From Cyclobacterium salsum (lineage in GTDB: Bacteria; Bacteroidota; Bacteroidia; Cytophagales; Cyclobacteriaceae), in contig NZ_WNKG01000002.1 in NCBI RefSeq assembly GCF_010119245.1, positions 310,001 through 374,000 of the forward strand: DNA of 64,000 nt. The letters run 5' to 3'. Positions 27,288 to 35,520 of this stretch are shown here, piece after piece. Every line of letters starts with the position of its first letter. The stretch's first letter is position 1. Both the position numbers and the translations under genes were made by a program. Below the pieces are notes generated by a model. It searched no databases, had not been told where the DNA came from, and worked only from the letters and a program-made list of their open reading frames with translations.

Positions 27288-29165
27288 TTAAGAAGATTTT
27301 AAAGCGGTGGTATGATAATTTTTGATATGCGGGCCAAGGAACAGCCGGGCATAGATCCGGATAAGGGCAATGCCCCCAAAGATGAAGCTGATGGCATTAA
27401 ATGCCGCCAGGACGTACTGGTCTTCATGGATATGGCTGAATAGTAAATCCACTCCAATGAAGGTAGGACTGATAGGAAAGCCCATTAGCGCCAGTGCGGC
27501 AAGCAAAAAGATCAGGGCAAGTTTGGGGTGCTCGTATACGTGCCCATAATATTGATTCAGGTCAAAATGATCCTTCTCCTTATTCCTTAGCCGATTCAGT
27601 ATCCAATATCCTGTGCCCCCCGCCAGTACCACTCCACTGAGGTAAATCAGGGTCTGCTTGTAATCGAAGGTTTCATTAAAGGACACTGCCAGGGCTATCC
27701 AGAAATGATTAGCCATCACCAGCATCAAAGCCAGCCTGGGATGATTTCTCTCCGAAAAAGCCTTGAATACCATCATCAAACCTAAAAACCCAAAAAGCCC
27801 GGGTATGTAGTACTGAATGGTTTCAGGAATAACACCCTGATTGAAATACAGCAACAAACCGAGTAGATAGAGGGGTAAAAAATACTGCAACAGATTTTTG
27901 GGTGTCAGGAAATCAAGTTTTCTTCCCAGTCTTTTGACCGGTTTGAAGACCAGCGTGTTCAGCATCGTATCCAAATTCCATTCTTTGAGAGATAGGATAT
28001 AAAGGCTGTAAGCTAATCTTTTGGAGAAAGAATCCTTTAGACGGATTGGTTTGGGCTTGAAATGGTAAAACTGATCCCTGATCATATAGGCAACCACCGA
28101 AGGAGATACCAGTAGTTGGTAGGTTCTTAGGAAGGCATTTCCTGCGAAGTGTATCAATACCAGATGCTGCAGCCCTAAGGCTATTTCGATAAACATGATC
28201 CCTATCTGGGCGATGGAAGCGTAGGCTATCTGTGTTTTAATAGTCGTTTGCACCCTCGCAATCGCATAGGCAAGCAAGGCTGTCAGCAGGCCCAAACCTC
28301 CTATCAGTATTCGAGCCATCAGTTGATGCTCCCAAAAGGGGAAGGTCCGAAGCAGTAGAAAAACCCCAAAATGTACCGAAAGGGAGCCGTAAAATATGGC
28401 CGAAGAGGGTGTCGGTCCTTCCATGGCTCGCGGCAACCAGGAAGAAAACGGAAACTGAGCAGATTTGGCTGCAGCCGCAATTGCCAAACAAACAGCAATG
28501 AACAACCCGATACCCCCGTGAGCGCTCATTTGTTCGGATACCAGATCTCCATCCAATAATTTGATAAAGGTGATGTTTTCGTGCCATAGATGATGACTAG
28601 CCCACATCGCGAGAATAATGCCTATATCCCCAATCCGGTAGATCGAGAAAACCTTTACTGCATTCCTTACCGGTAAATAGCGATCCCGGTAAAAAGCGAT
28701 CAACAGGAAGGAAGCGATTCCTAGCATTTCCCATCCTATAAATAAGGTTTCGAAATTCCCAGCTACCACGGTAACGTTGTAAGCCAGGTAGAAAAAGAGC
28801 AAGGTATTGAAGTACCGTTTGTACCCTTCTTCCAGGTGCATGTAAAACCGGCTATACCGGGTTATCAGAAATGTAATAAAAGCACCCACCCAGAGGTAAA
28901 CCGCTGTAAGGCTGTCAAAATAGAAATCCAGCAAAAACTGGTAATGACCATTATTGTAAATTTCCCACTCCCGGATATTCACCGGGTGCATCCCACTGAA
29001 AATCCAGTAGATAATATAGCCTGTGATTCCCAATAGCTGCAAACTTACCGATCCCATTGCTAACCTGGAAAAGCTGGTTTCATGGCCGTCCGGAATCAGC
29101 AGGGATAAAACAAAAGCTACCAGTGGCAACAAGACGAAAAAACCAATCATTATGTGATGTTCCAT
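27288..29165 (-). CDS. dabB: DabB: NuoL/ND5-like membrane subunit of the DAB inorganic carbon transporter
   Basis: A 625-residue polytopic protein of the proton-conducting antiporter-type family. Diagnostic parts are NFETLFIGWEMLGIASFLLI, the YRIGDIGIILAMWASHHLWH segment and AKSAQFPFSSWLPRAMEGPT. The frame is open upstream into dabA, but the ATG at 29165, four bases after the dabA stop, is the natural start. DabB forms a two-protein complex with DabA and is thought to couple cation flow to CO2 hydration. No other Nuo genes are nearby, which rules out respiratory complex I and supports the DAB assignment. Confidence 0.92.
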   Translation of the reverse strand: MEHHIMIGFFVLLPLVAFVLSLLIPDGHETSFSRLAMGSVSLQLLGITGYIIYWIFSGMHPVNIREWEIYNNGHYQFLLDFYFDSLTAVYLWVGAFITFLITRYSRFYMHLEEGYKRYFNTLLFFYLAYNVTVVAGNFETLFIGWEMLGIASFLLIAFYRDRYLPVRNAVKVFSIYRIGDIGIILAMWASHHLWHENITFIKLLDGDLVSEQMSAHGGIGLFIAVCLAIAAAAKSAQFPFSSWLPRAMEGPTPSSAIFYGSLSVHFGVFLLLRTFPFWEHQLMARILIGGLGLLTALLAYAIARVQTTIKTQIAYASIAQIGIMFIEIALGLQHLVLIHFAGNAFLRTYQLLVSPSVVAYMIRDQFYHFKPKPIRLKDSFSKRLAYSLYILSLKEWNLDTMLNTLVFKPVKRLGRKLDFLTPKNLLQYFLPLYLLGLLLYFNQGVIPETIQYYIPGLFGFLGLMMVFKAFSERNHPRLALMLVMANHFWIALAVSFNETFDYKQTLIYLSGVVLAGGTGYWILNRLRNKEKDHFDLNQYYGHVYEHPKLALIFLLAALALMGFPISPTFIGVDLLFSHIHEDQYVLAAFNAISFIFGGIALIRIYARLFLGPHIKNYHTTALKSS

Positions 29166-29169
29166 GGTA

Positions 29170-31653
29170 TCAGGAGATTTGGTAAACGGGGAGGTTTTCA
29201 GCAGTATTGGCGAGGAGCTCATCCAGGTTTTGAATGGCTTCGATCGTTTGTGTAACCGGCTGGTACTCGGCAAACGCTCCTTCCTTGAAAACAAAGGCTT
29301 TTTTGCTTTCCGGATGGATGCAAACCAGCTTAACCCAATCGTTGGAAAACCACTCATAGGTTTGTTCATGGGTTTTGATGGTTTTGAGGACGACTTCGGG
29401 ATAGTGCTCCACCGTGATCAAAATCCGAAGCGGGTCGTGGATATTGACCATTTGCAAGGGCAATCCTGTCCGTAAGTCCCCATCCATCCCATTGGCTACA
29501 CCGATCAGGCCCATAACGTTGTGCGGTAGCTTACTTCCGGCACCCAACCTGTCGTTATCTACTTTGGAGAAGTAATATTCCAAATTGATTCCTCCGCATA
29601 CTGGCGCTACCGCTTTGAGTATGCCAAACAGGTAACTTCCCTCCGGATCAATGCGGTGGTCATAGGAATTTAAGAAGGCGCGCTTATCTAAAAACAAGTG
29701 TCGATTATTTTCCCGTTTTCCGATGACGCAGAGTGCATTCGTAGCGTGGTTCCATTCCGGCCGGGTTACAAAAAGGGACAGGGCTCTTTTTTTCACCTTT
29801 TCATGGACCTTCCTGGCCTCCTGACTGGAGTCGACGGTATGAAATCTTCTGGACCTTTCTTTGGCATTGTAATCCAATGCCGTGTCGAAGGTCTGTTTAT
29901 TTCTTTCATGTAAGCGTCTGTTAGCTTTGAGCAGCAGCTCCTCATCATAAAATTCCATTTCATCCCTGGTGGTATCATGTAGCCCACCGACAAATTGGGT
30001 CGTGTCGGGAATATGAATTCCTCTTTCGGTAAGCATTTCCCTTACTTCGGGATTGTTGCCAATCGAAGCTGCCACACGGGCATTGACCGATCCGGACCGT
30101 CCGCTGCAAGCTCCACAGTCGTACCCGGCATAGTGTGTATTGTTTACCGAACTCGCTCCATGCCCAATTACATAAATCAAGGGCGCAAAACCCTTCACCA
30201 ACCCGATGCTTTTTAGCAAGCCTTCCATTGCATCGGTCATTTCTTCCAACGTAAAGCCGACCTGAAGGCCATGTTGTTGCTGTTTCTTGTTTTTGATACT
30301 AAGTTTACCTTTGGGGTCCATGTGCTTGAAGGAAGAGACCATGGCCGGCGTTTCCGCAGGAAAAAAGATGCTTTTGGCCATTTTCAACGCGGACCAAAAT
30401 CCCATGGTCTGACTGATGGCCCATCCGCCGAAGACCCCCTTGGTGTGCTTACTGAAATGCACATCTTTTTCATGTCGGATGTTGGATTCGGTTTCTTTGA
30501 TCAGGTGTCTGGGAGTGATTGGTGCAGGACATACTTTGGTCAAAAACTTCCCATGTTCCGGCTGAAAGTAGAAAGGGAGGTTAAAGAAGCCTGCAGTGCC
30601 GAAAGTTTGCGCATTCGGGTCAAACCTTTCCACGTAGCGCCGGATGGAACAACACCTGTCATCTATGCAAAACATGGCCTGAAAGGATGCTGCTTTTTGA
30701 AAATCCTCCTCATGACTAAGCTGTAATCCCCTGATAACCTGGTCGTAATAGGTCCATTCCAGCGCCTCTTGCCATAGTTTATGAACGTCAAAAAATTCCG
30801 AATACCTGGATTTCCCAAATAATAGGGGTAAATCTGTGGGGATCCACTCCGCCAAAGCGCCCCATCCATTTCCTCTTCTTCTGTCCAAGGCATCTATTTC
30901 CAGCAGACACTCCAGAAAAATCAGGTCTTTGAGGCAAATTTTTCTTTTGTCCAGCAGGCTGCTTTCATTTTTCTCCAACACTGCCACCATACCCGACCAA
31001 CCCGGGTGGGCAAATTGCTGGTCGTAAAGGTACTGGCCATGGTATTTGTCATTACCCACCAATAGCTGTAACAAATCCTCCAATTGTGTATGGGGGTCAA
31101 GGAAGAGTTTTCTTGCTCGCTCGCTTTTGATAAAGGTACTGAAACTGTTTTTTTCCAATTCCCTGACACCGGCTAAAAGCCCGTTGGTTTTGGCAGGGAA
31201 TTTCCAGATGGCAATTCCCTGATCCAAGTAGGAACTCACCAATCGAAATAACGTCTGATGGACCTCCTTGTCCAAATTGAGGTTGTAGGCCTTTCTCCAG
31301 AGTTTTCGGATTTGGCCCACTCGCGATTCGGGATAGTCAGAGAGGGGTTGATGAAGCAGACGGTGAGTCCAATGGGCCAGATCATCTGCACCTTTATGGG
31401 AGATGATTACCCGTTTCAGAATTTCTGCATTGATTTTCTTTTCGTGAAACTGTGCCCTGTATTTTTCAAGGTTCCAATAGACTTTGAAACCGAAGTTTTC
31501 TGCGGCATCTTGTAGGGCTTCATGAAAAGGCAACCGCTGGAATGCATGCAGCGTATTGTGATGCACAAAATCCCTAAGTGGGGATTGTGCAGGAAGGTAA
31601 TGGGCCAATTCGTGGATAACTTGATCCAGGCCCGATGACACGCGATGCGCCAT
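29170..31653 (-). CDS. dabA: DabA: DUF2309/UPF0753 zinc protein of the DAB inorganic carbon transporter
   Basis: The 827-residue protein fits DUF2309. The beta-carbonic-anhydrase-like zinc site is recognisable: Cys329-x-Asp331 in FCIDDRCCSIRRYVE, His498 in VIGHGASSVNN and Cys513 in YDCGACSGRSG. The spacing (C-x-D; 15 residues from His to Cys) equals that of the characterised Halothiobacillus protein. DabA traps CO2 as bicarbonate at the inner face of the membrane in complex with DabB. The order is small membrane protein, dabA, dabB, sulP on one strand. Confidence 0.94.
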   Translation of the reverse strand: MAHRVSSGLDQVIHELAHYLPAQSPLRDFVHHNTLHAFQRLPFHEALQDAAENFGFKVYWNLEKYRAQFHEKKINAEILKRVIISHKGADDLAHWTHRLLHQPLSDYPESRVGQIRKLWRKAYNLNLDKEVHQTLFRLVSSYLDQGIAIWKFPAKTNGLLAGVRELEKNSFSTFIKSERARKLFLDPHTQLEDLLQLLVGNDKYHGQYLYDQQFAHPGWSGMVAVLEKNESSLLDKRKICLKDLIFLECLLEIDALDRRRGNGWGALAEWIPTDLPLLFGKSRYSEFFDVHKLWQEALEWTYYDQVIRGLQLSHEEDFQKAASFQAMFCIDDRCCSIRRYVERFDPNAQTFGTAGFFNLPFYFQPEHGKFLTKVCPAPITPRHLIKETESNIRHEKDVHFSKHTKGVFGGWAISQTMGFWSALKMAKSIFFPAETPAMVSSFKHMDPKGKLSIKNKKQQQHGLQVGFTLEEMTDAMEGLLKSIGLVKGFAPLIYVIGHGASSVNNTHYAGYDCGACSGRSGSVNARVAASIGNNPEVREMLTERGIHIPDTTQFVGGLHDTTRDEMEFYDEELLLKANRRLHERNKQTFDTALDYNAKERSRRFHTVDSSQEARKVHEKVKKRALSLFVTRPEWNHATNALCVIGKRENNRHLFLDKRAFLNSYDHRIDPEGSYLFGILKAVAPVCGGINLEYYFSKVDNDRLGAGSKLPHNVMGLIGVANGMDGDLRTGLPLQMVNIHDPLRILITVEHYPEVVLKTIKTHEQTYEWFSNDWVKLVCIHPESKKAFVFKEGAFAEYQPVTQTIEAIQNLDELLANTAENLPVYQIS

Positions 31654-31722
31654 AAGTAACGAAAATTAAGGTGGAAGGATAAAATTAAAAAGGCTGATAA
31701 AAAATCAGTTTTCGCATTGGCT

Positions 31723-32124
31723 TCAGGCCAGATCTAGCCGGAGGTTTTGAAAAAGTAGGTAAAAGGGGACCTTGGGATAAATAACAATGGCAGGACTAAA
31801 AAAGGATTGTGCAATCAGGAACGGTTTCATTCCCTGGAATCCAAAAGGAGTACTTCCGGTACCCAGGGAATGTTTAGATGATTTTTCTTCCTGATTCTCC
31901 TCCTCTTTTTCCTCCGCTTCCTCCATGAAGAAATCCGCAGTTTTTCCGGGGATTTCGTGGGGATCGGCGGCCGAAACCCTGGTTGGGTGTAATGAAATGT
32001 CTCCATCTCCCACCACCATATCGGTTAGGTGGAAACCTAAAAAAACTAAAAAAAGCAGACCCATGAAAATTCCAAGTGCGGGGAATTTCCAATAATTTGT
32101 CTCTCTTTGAAGTTTGTTGGACAT
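31723..32124 (-). CDS. Small membrane-anchored protein at the head of the dab operon, unknown
   Basis: The 133-residue protein has one strong membrane segment (FPALGIFMGLLFLVFLGFHL), then a short region and an acidic stretch (about 72-82; EEAEEKEEENQEEK). It ends with another hydrophobic run (FLIAQSFFSPAIVIYPKVPF). I know no family name. It is 69 bp upstream of dabA on the same strand, and a match to the -7 promoter box lies 17 bp before its start, so it is probably the first gene of the operon. A role as a DabAB accessory or assembly factor is inferred from position only. Confidence 0.6.
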   Translation of the reverse strand: MSNKLQRETNYWKFPALGIFMGLLFLVFLGFHLTDMVVGDGDISLHPTRVSAADPHEIPGKTADFFMEEAEEKEEENQEEKSSKHSLGTGSTPFGFQGMKPFLIAQSFFSPAIVIYPKVPFYLLFQNLRLDLA

Positions 32125-32141
32125 TGCTAAATGTTAAAATC

Positions 32142-32149
32142 CAAAAGTA
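32142..32149 (-). promoter_or_regulatory. Candidate -7 box (TACTTTTG) of the dab operon
   Basis: On the minus strand TACTTTTG matches TAnnTTTG, 17 bp before the ATG at 32124. No clear TTTG -33 element is visible at the right spacing. Confidence 0.3.
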
Positions 32150-32330
32150 ACGTAAATTGAATATAATCTCGTTATTTTTCTTGTTTTTTACGAATCGTAA
32201 AGGTAGACCGAGCCGGGTGAATTGGTGGTGATTTTTATCACTTAGGGGTCTGGTGTCCCTTTAAAATCGCCGGCAAAGCAGCCTGGGACAATAAAACGCC
32301 CGGATTATTACTAGTTGCTTTTTTTACTGA

Positions 32331-33257
32331 TCAATCGGCATGCTTTTCCAATTCTCCTCTATTCCATTTTGAGGTGATAGCTGCGGCCTCATAGGTGCTT
32401 TGCAAAAAATCCAGGAGCATTTCCTCCGGATGATCCGATTGTTGCACGTCTTCGTATTTCAGCATAAATTCACCCATTTCAGCGCTGTAAAAAGCGGCTT
32501 TCGGAAGGACCTTTTGTTCGCTAAAAAGCGGGTCCGCCGGATAGGCGTAGGAATAAAAGATAGCAGAGGGAAAATCTTTTGACCCCGGCCAAAAACCGGC
32601 ACTGCTGACTTCTTTGGAGTAGGCTTCCTGCATGACATCCAAGGGCATGTTGGGAGCACCTCCCGGGTGAAGCGGTGCAGGTCTTCCTGAAAAGCGGGTC
32701 ACCGCCAGGTCAAAGGCACCCCAGAACAAATGAACCGGACTGCATTTCCCGATAAACGTACTTCTGAATCGGCTAAAAACGTCGTGTACCCTGGCCATGG
32801 CCAACCATAAGGTATGGGCAGCAGTGGGATCATAGAACCGGTTAATCGTATTTTCCTGGAATGGAATGGCAGTTTCCAGTTCATTGGGACTCCCATGGAT
32901 ATCCACATGGATGCCCAGATTGGCAAGCTTCTGGAACAGCTCCTCGTAAAAATCAGCTACCGTCATGGGTCGAAGATCCATACTCAGACTTGCCCCATGG
33001 GCGCAGGAGATGAAAAGTTGGTGCTGCCTGAAATCAAAATCGATCTGAAAAAAACTCCCCTCATAGGGAATGACCTGAGTAGTGTACCCATGCGCACTCA
33101 GATATAAGGTGGTATGCCAGGAGTGATTTTGCCAGGGCATGGTTTGAATGCGTATTTTTCCAACAATTTGAATCCACTGGTGCAGGGTTTCTAGGGTATC
33201 TTGGATTTCTCTGAAATTCAAGACAGGCCAGGCTAGCGGTTTTTTTTCTGATTCCAT
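32331..33257 (-). CDS. DUF5996 family protein
   Basis: The 308-residue soluble protein matches the DUF5996 pattern: WPVLNFREIQDTLETLHQW followed by IVGKIRIQ, NHSWHTTLYLSAHGYTTQ, and the later FWPGSKDFPSAIFYSYAYP. The family has no assigned activity. There is no signal peptide. It is on the same strand as the dab operon, about 200 bp upstream of its first gene, with its own likely promoter. Family call is firm; function unknown. Confidence 0.85.
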   Translation of the reverse strand: MESEKKPLAWPVLNFREIQDTLETLHQWIQIVGKIRIQTMPWQNHSWHTTLYLSAHGYTTQVIPYEGSFFQIDFDFRQHQLFISCAHGASLSMDLRPMTVADFYEELFQKLANLGIHVDIHGSPNELETAIPFQENTINRFYDPTAAHTLWLAMARVHDVFSRFRSTFIGKCSPVHLFWGAFDLAVTRFSGRPAPLHPGGAPNMPLDVMQEAYSKEVSSAGFWPGSKDFPSAIFYSYAYPADPLFSEQKVLPKAAFYSAEMGEFMLKYEDVQQSDHPEEMLLDFLQSTYEAAAITSKWNRGELEKHAD

Positions 33258-33918
33258 ACAATAATTTATATAATTTTTTTTGGATCATCAATAGGCAGGC
33301 AAGTTTTCAGGTATTAATTTAATCAATCTGTTGATCAAAAAAGTTAATCCCCAAGTTCCCCATCAATGAACTCTGGGCAAAACGACTATACATGGTTCAA
33401 GAATAGTTGCTTTCGATCTGGCATGATAAATTCTTGTTTAGTTAGCTTGCCGATTAAAACTGGATGCCAGCTTTATTTTATAAACGACGTCGTACCAGGT
33501 AAGCCAGCCCATCAGCCTGAAAAGGGCTCCAACTAAAACCAGCGGCTCCCAGGAAAACGAATATCGGAAAATCATAAAATAATACATAAAACCGCCAATT
33601 TCGGACTGGTTTTGAATGTATACTCCGTAGGTCTCCTGAAAAAATTGATTGAACGTTCGTTGGTCATAGACGTACTTGCTTATGTCACACATGCCATTGG
33701 AAATAGGTGAGTTGAGGTCAAAATGGGCAACATTGGTAGCTTGGTTTCCATCTGAATCCAGCAAATAATTGGCAGCATTGGCAGGATTGTATACATTCGT
33801 GGCGCTGCCATTCTGCAGCTTGCCTCATAAAGCAATCTTAATCTTCGAGGTACGAAATGCTGGATATTCATTTGCCTTTTGTACCTTTCCGGCCTCAAAC
33901 CCTTAAAAATTCAACTAT
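33258..33918. other. Intergenic region with one unrecognised gene remnant
   Basis: About 660 bp lie between the DUF5996 gene and the DUF2911 gene. It holds only the minus-strand remnant described separately and AT-rich sequence. TACCTTTC at 33882-33889 is a one-mismatch -7 box about 30 bp before the DUF2911 start. Confidence 0.5.
33438..33823 (-). pseudogene. Open fragment without a start codon, probably a gene remnant
   Basis: A minus-strand frame runs from an upstream stop to 33438 without an ATG until late; the only early start is a TTG. It reads like real protein at first (KLQNGSATNVYNPANAANYL, DGNQATNVAHFDLNSPISNG, YDQRTFNQFFQETYG) and ends hydrophobic. I could not match it to a family. 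The missing N-terminus and protein-like composition suggest a truncated gene, not a chance frame. Confidence 0.4.
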
Positions 33919-34533
33919 ATGAAAAATCCAAAATACCTCAATTTAGCGGCAGCCCTGACCCTTATGCTCTTTTTATCAGTGGTTTACCAATCTCATTCCC
34001 AGATCCAGGCTCCTGCTCCCAGTCCGGCAGCTTCTGTCTCACAAAACGTGGGTTTTACCACCATCAGCATGAATTACTCTTCACCCGGCGTAAAAGGCAG
34101 GATGGTATTCGGGGAACTCGTTCCCTATGGTGTTCCCTGGAGAGCCGGTGCCAACGATCCGACAACCATCGAATTTAGCACTGCCGTAAGCATTGGTGGG
34201 ACAACGCTCGGTCCTGGAAAATACTCTGTATTCATTACCCCTGCCGTTTCAGGAGACTGGACCGTCCACTTCAACAGTAAGGGAAACGCTATTTACGCTT
34301 ACATGCAGGGCGATACCGTAGATGCCGCCGCCCTGTCGAAAGACGATGCAGTAGCCATTAGTGTGAGTCCGGTAATTACCGGAAAGCAAAAAGAAAGACT
34401 TTCTTACAGCATTTCCGCCGCCGATAACAAAGTCGCCGAGGTGGTTTTTGAGTGGGACGATGTCATGTTTTCATTTGAGGTGGACACGCAAGTTGACCAG
34501 AAAATGGAAAACTTTAAGGCAGCCTTCAATTAA
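33919..34533 (+). CDS. Secreted DUF2911 domain protein
   Basis: The 204-residue protein has a signal peptide (LMLFLSVVYQSHSQ) followed by the full DUF2911 domain (about 40-195): SMNYSSPGVKGRMVFGELVP, YGVPWRAGANDPTTIEFS, GPGKYSVFITPAVSGDWTVH. The family is common in Bacteroidota and has no known activity. A strong terminator follows 58 bp after the stop, so it is a single-gene unit. Confidence 0.92.
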   Translation: MKNPKYLNLAAALTLMLFLSVVYQSHSQIQAPAPSPAASVSQNVGFTTISMNYSSPGVKGRMVFGELVPYGVPWRAGANDPTTIEFSTAVSIGGTTLGPGKYSVFITPAVSGDWTVHFNSKGNAIYAYMQGDTVDAAALSKDDAVAISVSPVITGKQKERLSYSISAADNKVAEVVFEWDDVMFSFEVDTQVDQKMENFKAAFN

Positions 34534-34591
34534 GAGAAAGGTGCCGCATTTGGGCGCGTCTTTTTCAACGGAATTGGAACTGAAAAATAAC

Positions 34592-34619
34592 AAAAAAACC
34601 TCCAAACGGAGGTTTTTTT
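34592..34619. terminator. Strong, probably bidirectional terminator
   Basis: AAAAAACCTCC pairs perfectly with GGAGGTTTTTT around an AAAC loop. The T-tract serves the plus-strand DUF2911 gene and the A-tract would serve transcription from the minus-strand DUF5995 remnant. Confidence 0.85.
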
Positions 34620-34620
34620 G

Positions 34621-35103
34621 TTAGGAATAGTTCAAAGCCGACAATAACTGGTATTTCAGGTTTCCGCTGCCGGATACCATCGGCCGAAGCAAATCGTTAT
34701 CAGCCCCTGGAGCCCTACTCCTTCCTGCGTGCTGCTGCCACAGCGAGATTCAGGTTGATATGCGCATTCATTCCCAGCATAACATGTTGAACAGTTATCA
34801 GTGGCTTGTCCACCTGATCAAAGGCATAGGCCCAGGCGGCGCTTATCTCTTAGTTTTTTTTTAGGCGCTGTAGGCATCCAGATATAATTGGGCAAATACC
34901 ACGTCAAATTTTTCCAGGCGTTTGTTATCGTCAAAAGGACCCAAAGCAATTTCGCAAGCGATCTCAAAGGTAGTACGCTGGTAGACATAAGCAAACAAGC
35001 TTATCATGCTGTTGTTATCGATACTCTCCTCTATGATACGATTAAGCTCCTTAAGGAAACCCTGAATGGTAGTGGTTTTATCAATTTTGATGACCGAACC
35101 TTT
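34621..35103 (-). pseudogene. DUF5995 gene remnant with frameshift and stops
   Basis: The minus strand carries a DUF5995-like protein in pieces. Segment one (35103-34861) reads IDKTTTIQGFLKELNRIIEE, then LFAYVYQRTTFEIACEIALG and KRLEKFDVVFAQLYLDAYSA before a TAA. After a run of nine A the homology resumes one frame over (34849-34718): AWAYAFDQVDKPLITVQHVM, LGMNAHINLNLAVAAARRKE, then TAG at 34715. A further short tail runs to a stop at 34621. The family keeps these blocks together (YQRTT, FANRYLDAY, LGINAHINLDLG) in one protein of about 200 residues. A stop also lies directly upstream (35104-35106) with no start codon. The gene is dead unless these are sequencing errors. Confidence 0.75.
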
Positions 35104-35171
35104 CTAACTCAAATCACAAGTCAACCATTCGTTTTTAGCGGCTAGTCCGATCTTTTGGGTTGGCGGATAAG

Positions 35172-35230
35172 CTAAAAAAAAAGCCAAACCATCATGGAAA
35201 CAGCATACCAAATGTGCTGGGGTTTGCCTT
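35172..35230 (-). terminator. Candidate terminator hairpin on the minus strand
   Basis: Reading the minus strand, AAGGCAAACC pairs (one mismatch) with GGTTTGGCTT, an inner CAGCA/TGCTG stem lies between, and nine T follow. It would end transcription coming from the DUF1801 remnant or the gltS-like gene. Confidence 0.5.
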
Positions 35231-35306
35231 GCAATCCGAAGGTTTGCGAAGGGGTTGACCTTAGAGTTAAAGCCATTTACTCATAAATTCAAAGTTCGAG
35301 AGACGG

Positions 35307-35498
35307 TTAAAATTCCTGTCAAGATTTTAATGCTGCAAAATAAACTAATGGCCTTCCATTGGTTTTATAGGCAGGCATTCCATAAGCATAATCTTCAGTT
35401 ATTTCGCTGTCTGCATTTATCACCTATGTTCTAATTTTGTTTAGAATTTCCTGAACATCTTTTGGGAAGGAGCCTATGTTCTTGTCTACTTCATTCAT
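35307..35498 (-). pseudogene. DUF1801 (YdhG-like) gene remnant
   Basis: From an ATG at 35498 the minus strand reads MNEVDKNIGSFPKDVQEILN, then KIRT and an in-frame TAG (35424-35426). It continues TEDYAYGMPAYKTNGRPLVY and FAALKS, then stops at 35319 and again at 35307. This is the start of the DUF1801/iron-chaperone-like domain (family pattern: FP.EVQ.ILQ.IR, YGMPAYK.NGK.LVYFAA), cut off before its second half. One internal stop plus truncation make it non-functional. Confidence 0.75.
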
Positions 35499-35520
35499 AG
35501 GGTTAAATTTTTTTTAATAG

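Noticed and set aside
27288-29369. Reading DabB as NADH dehydrogenase subunit L of complex I
   Set aside because: No other nuo genes are present and the gene is tightly linked to dabA, so the DAB assignment is better.
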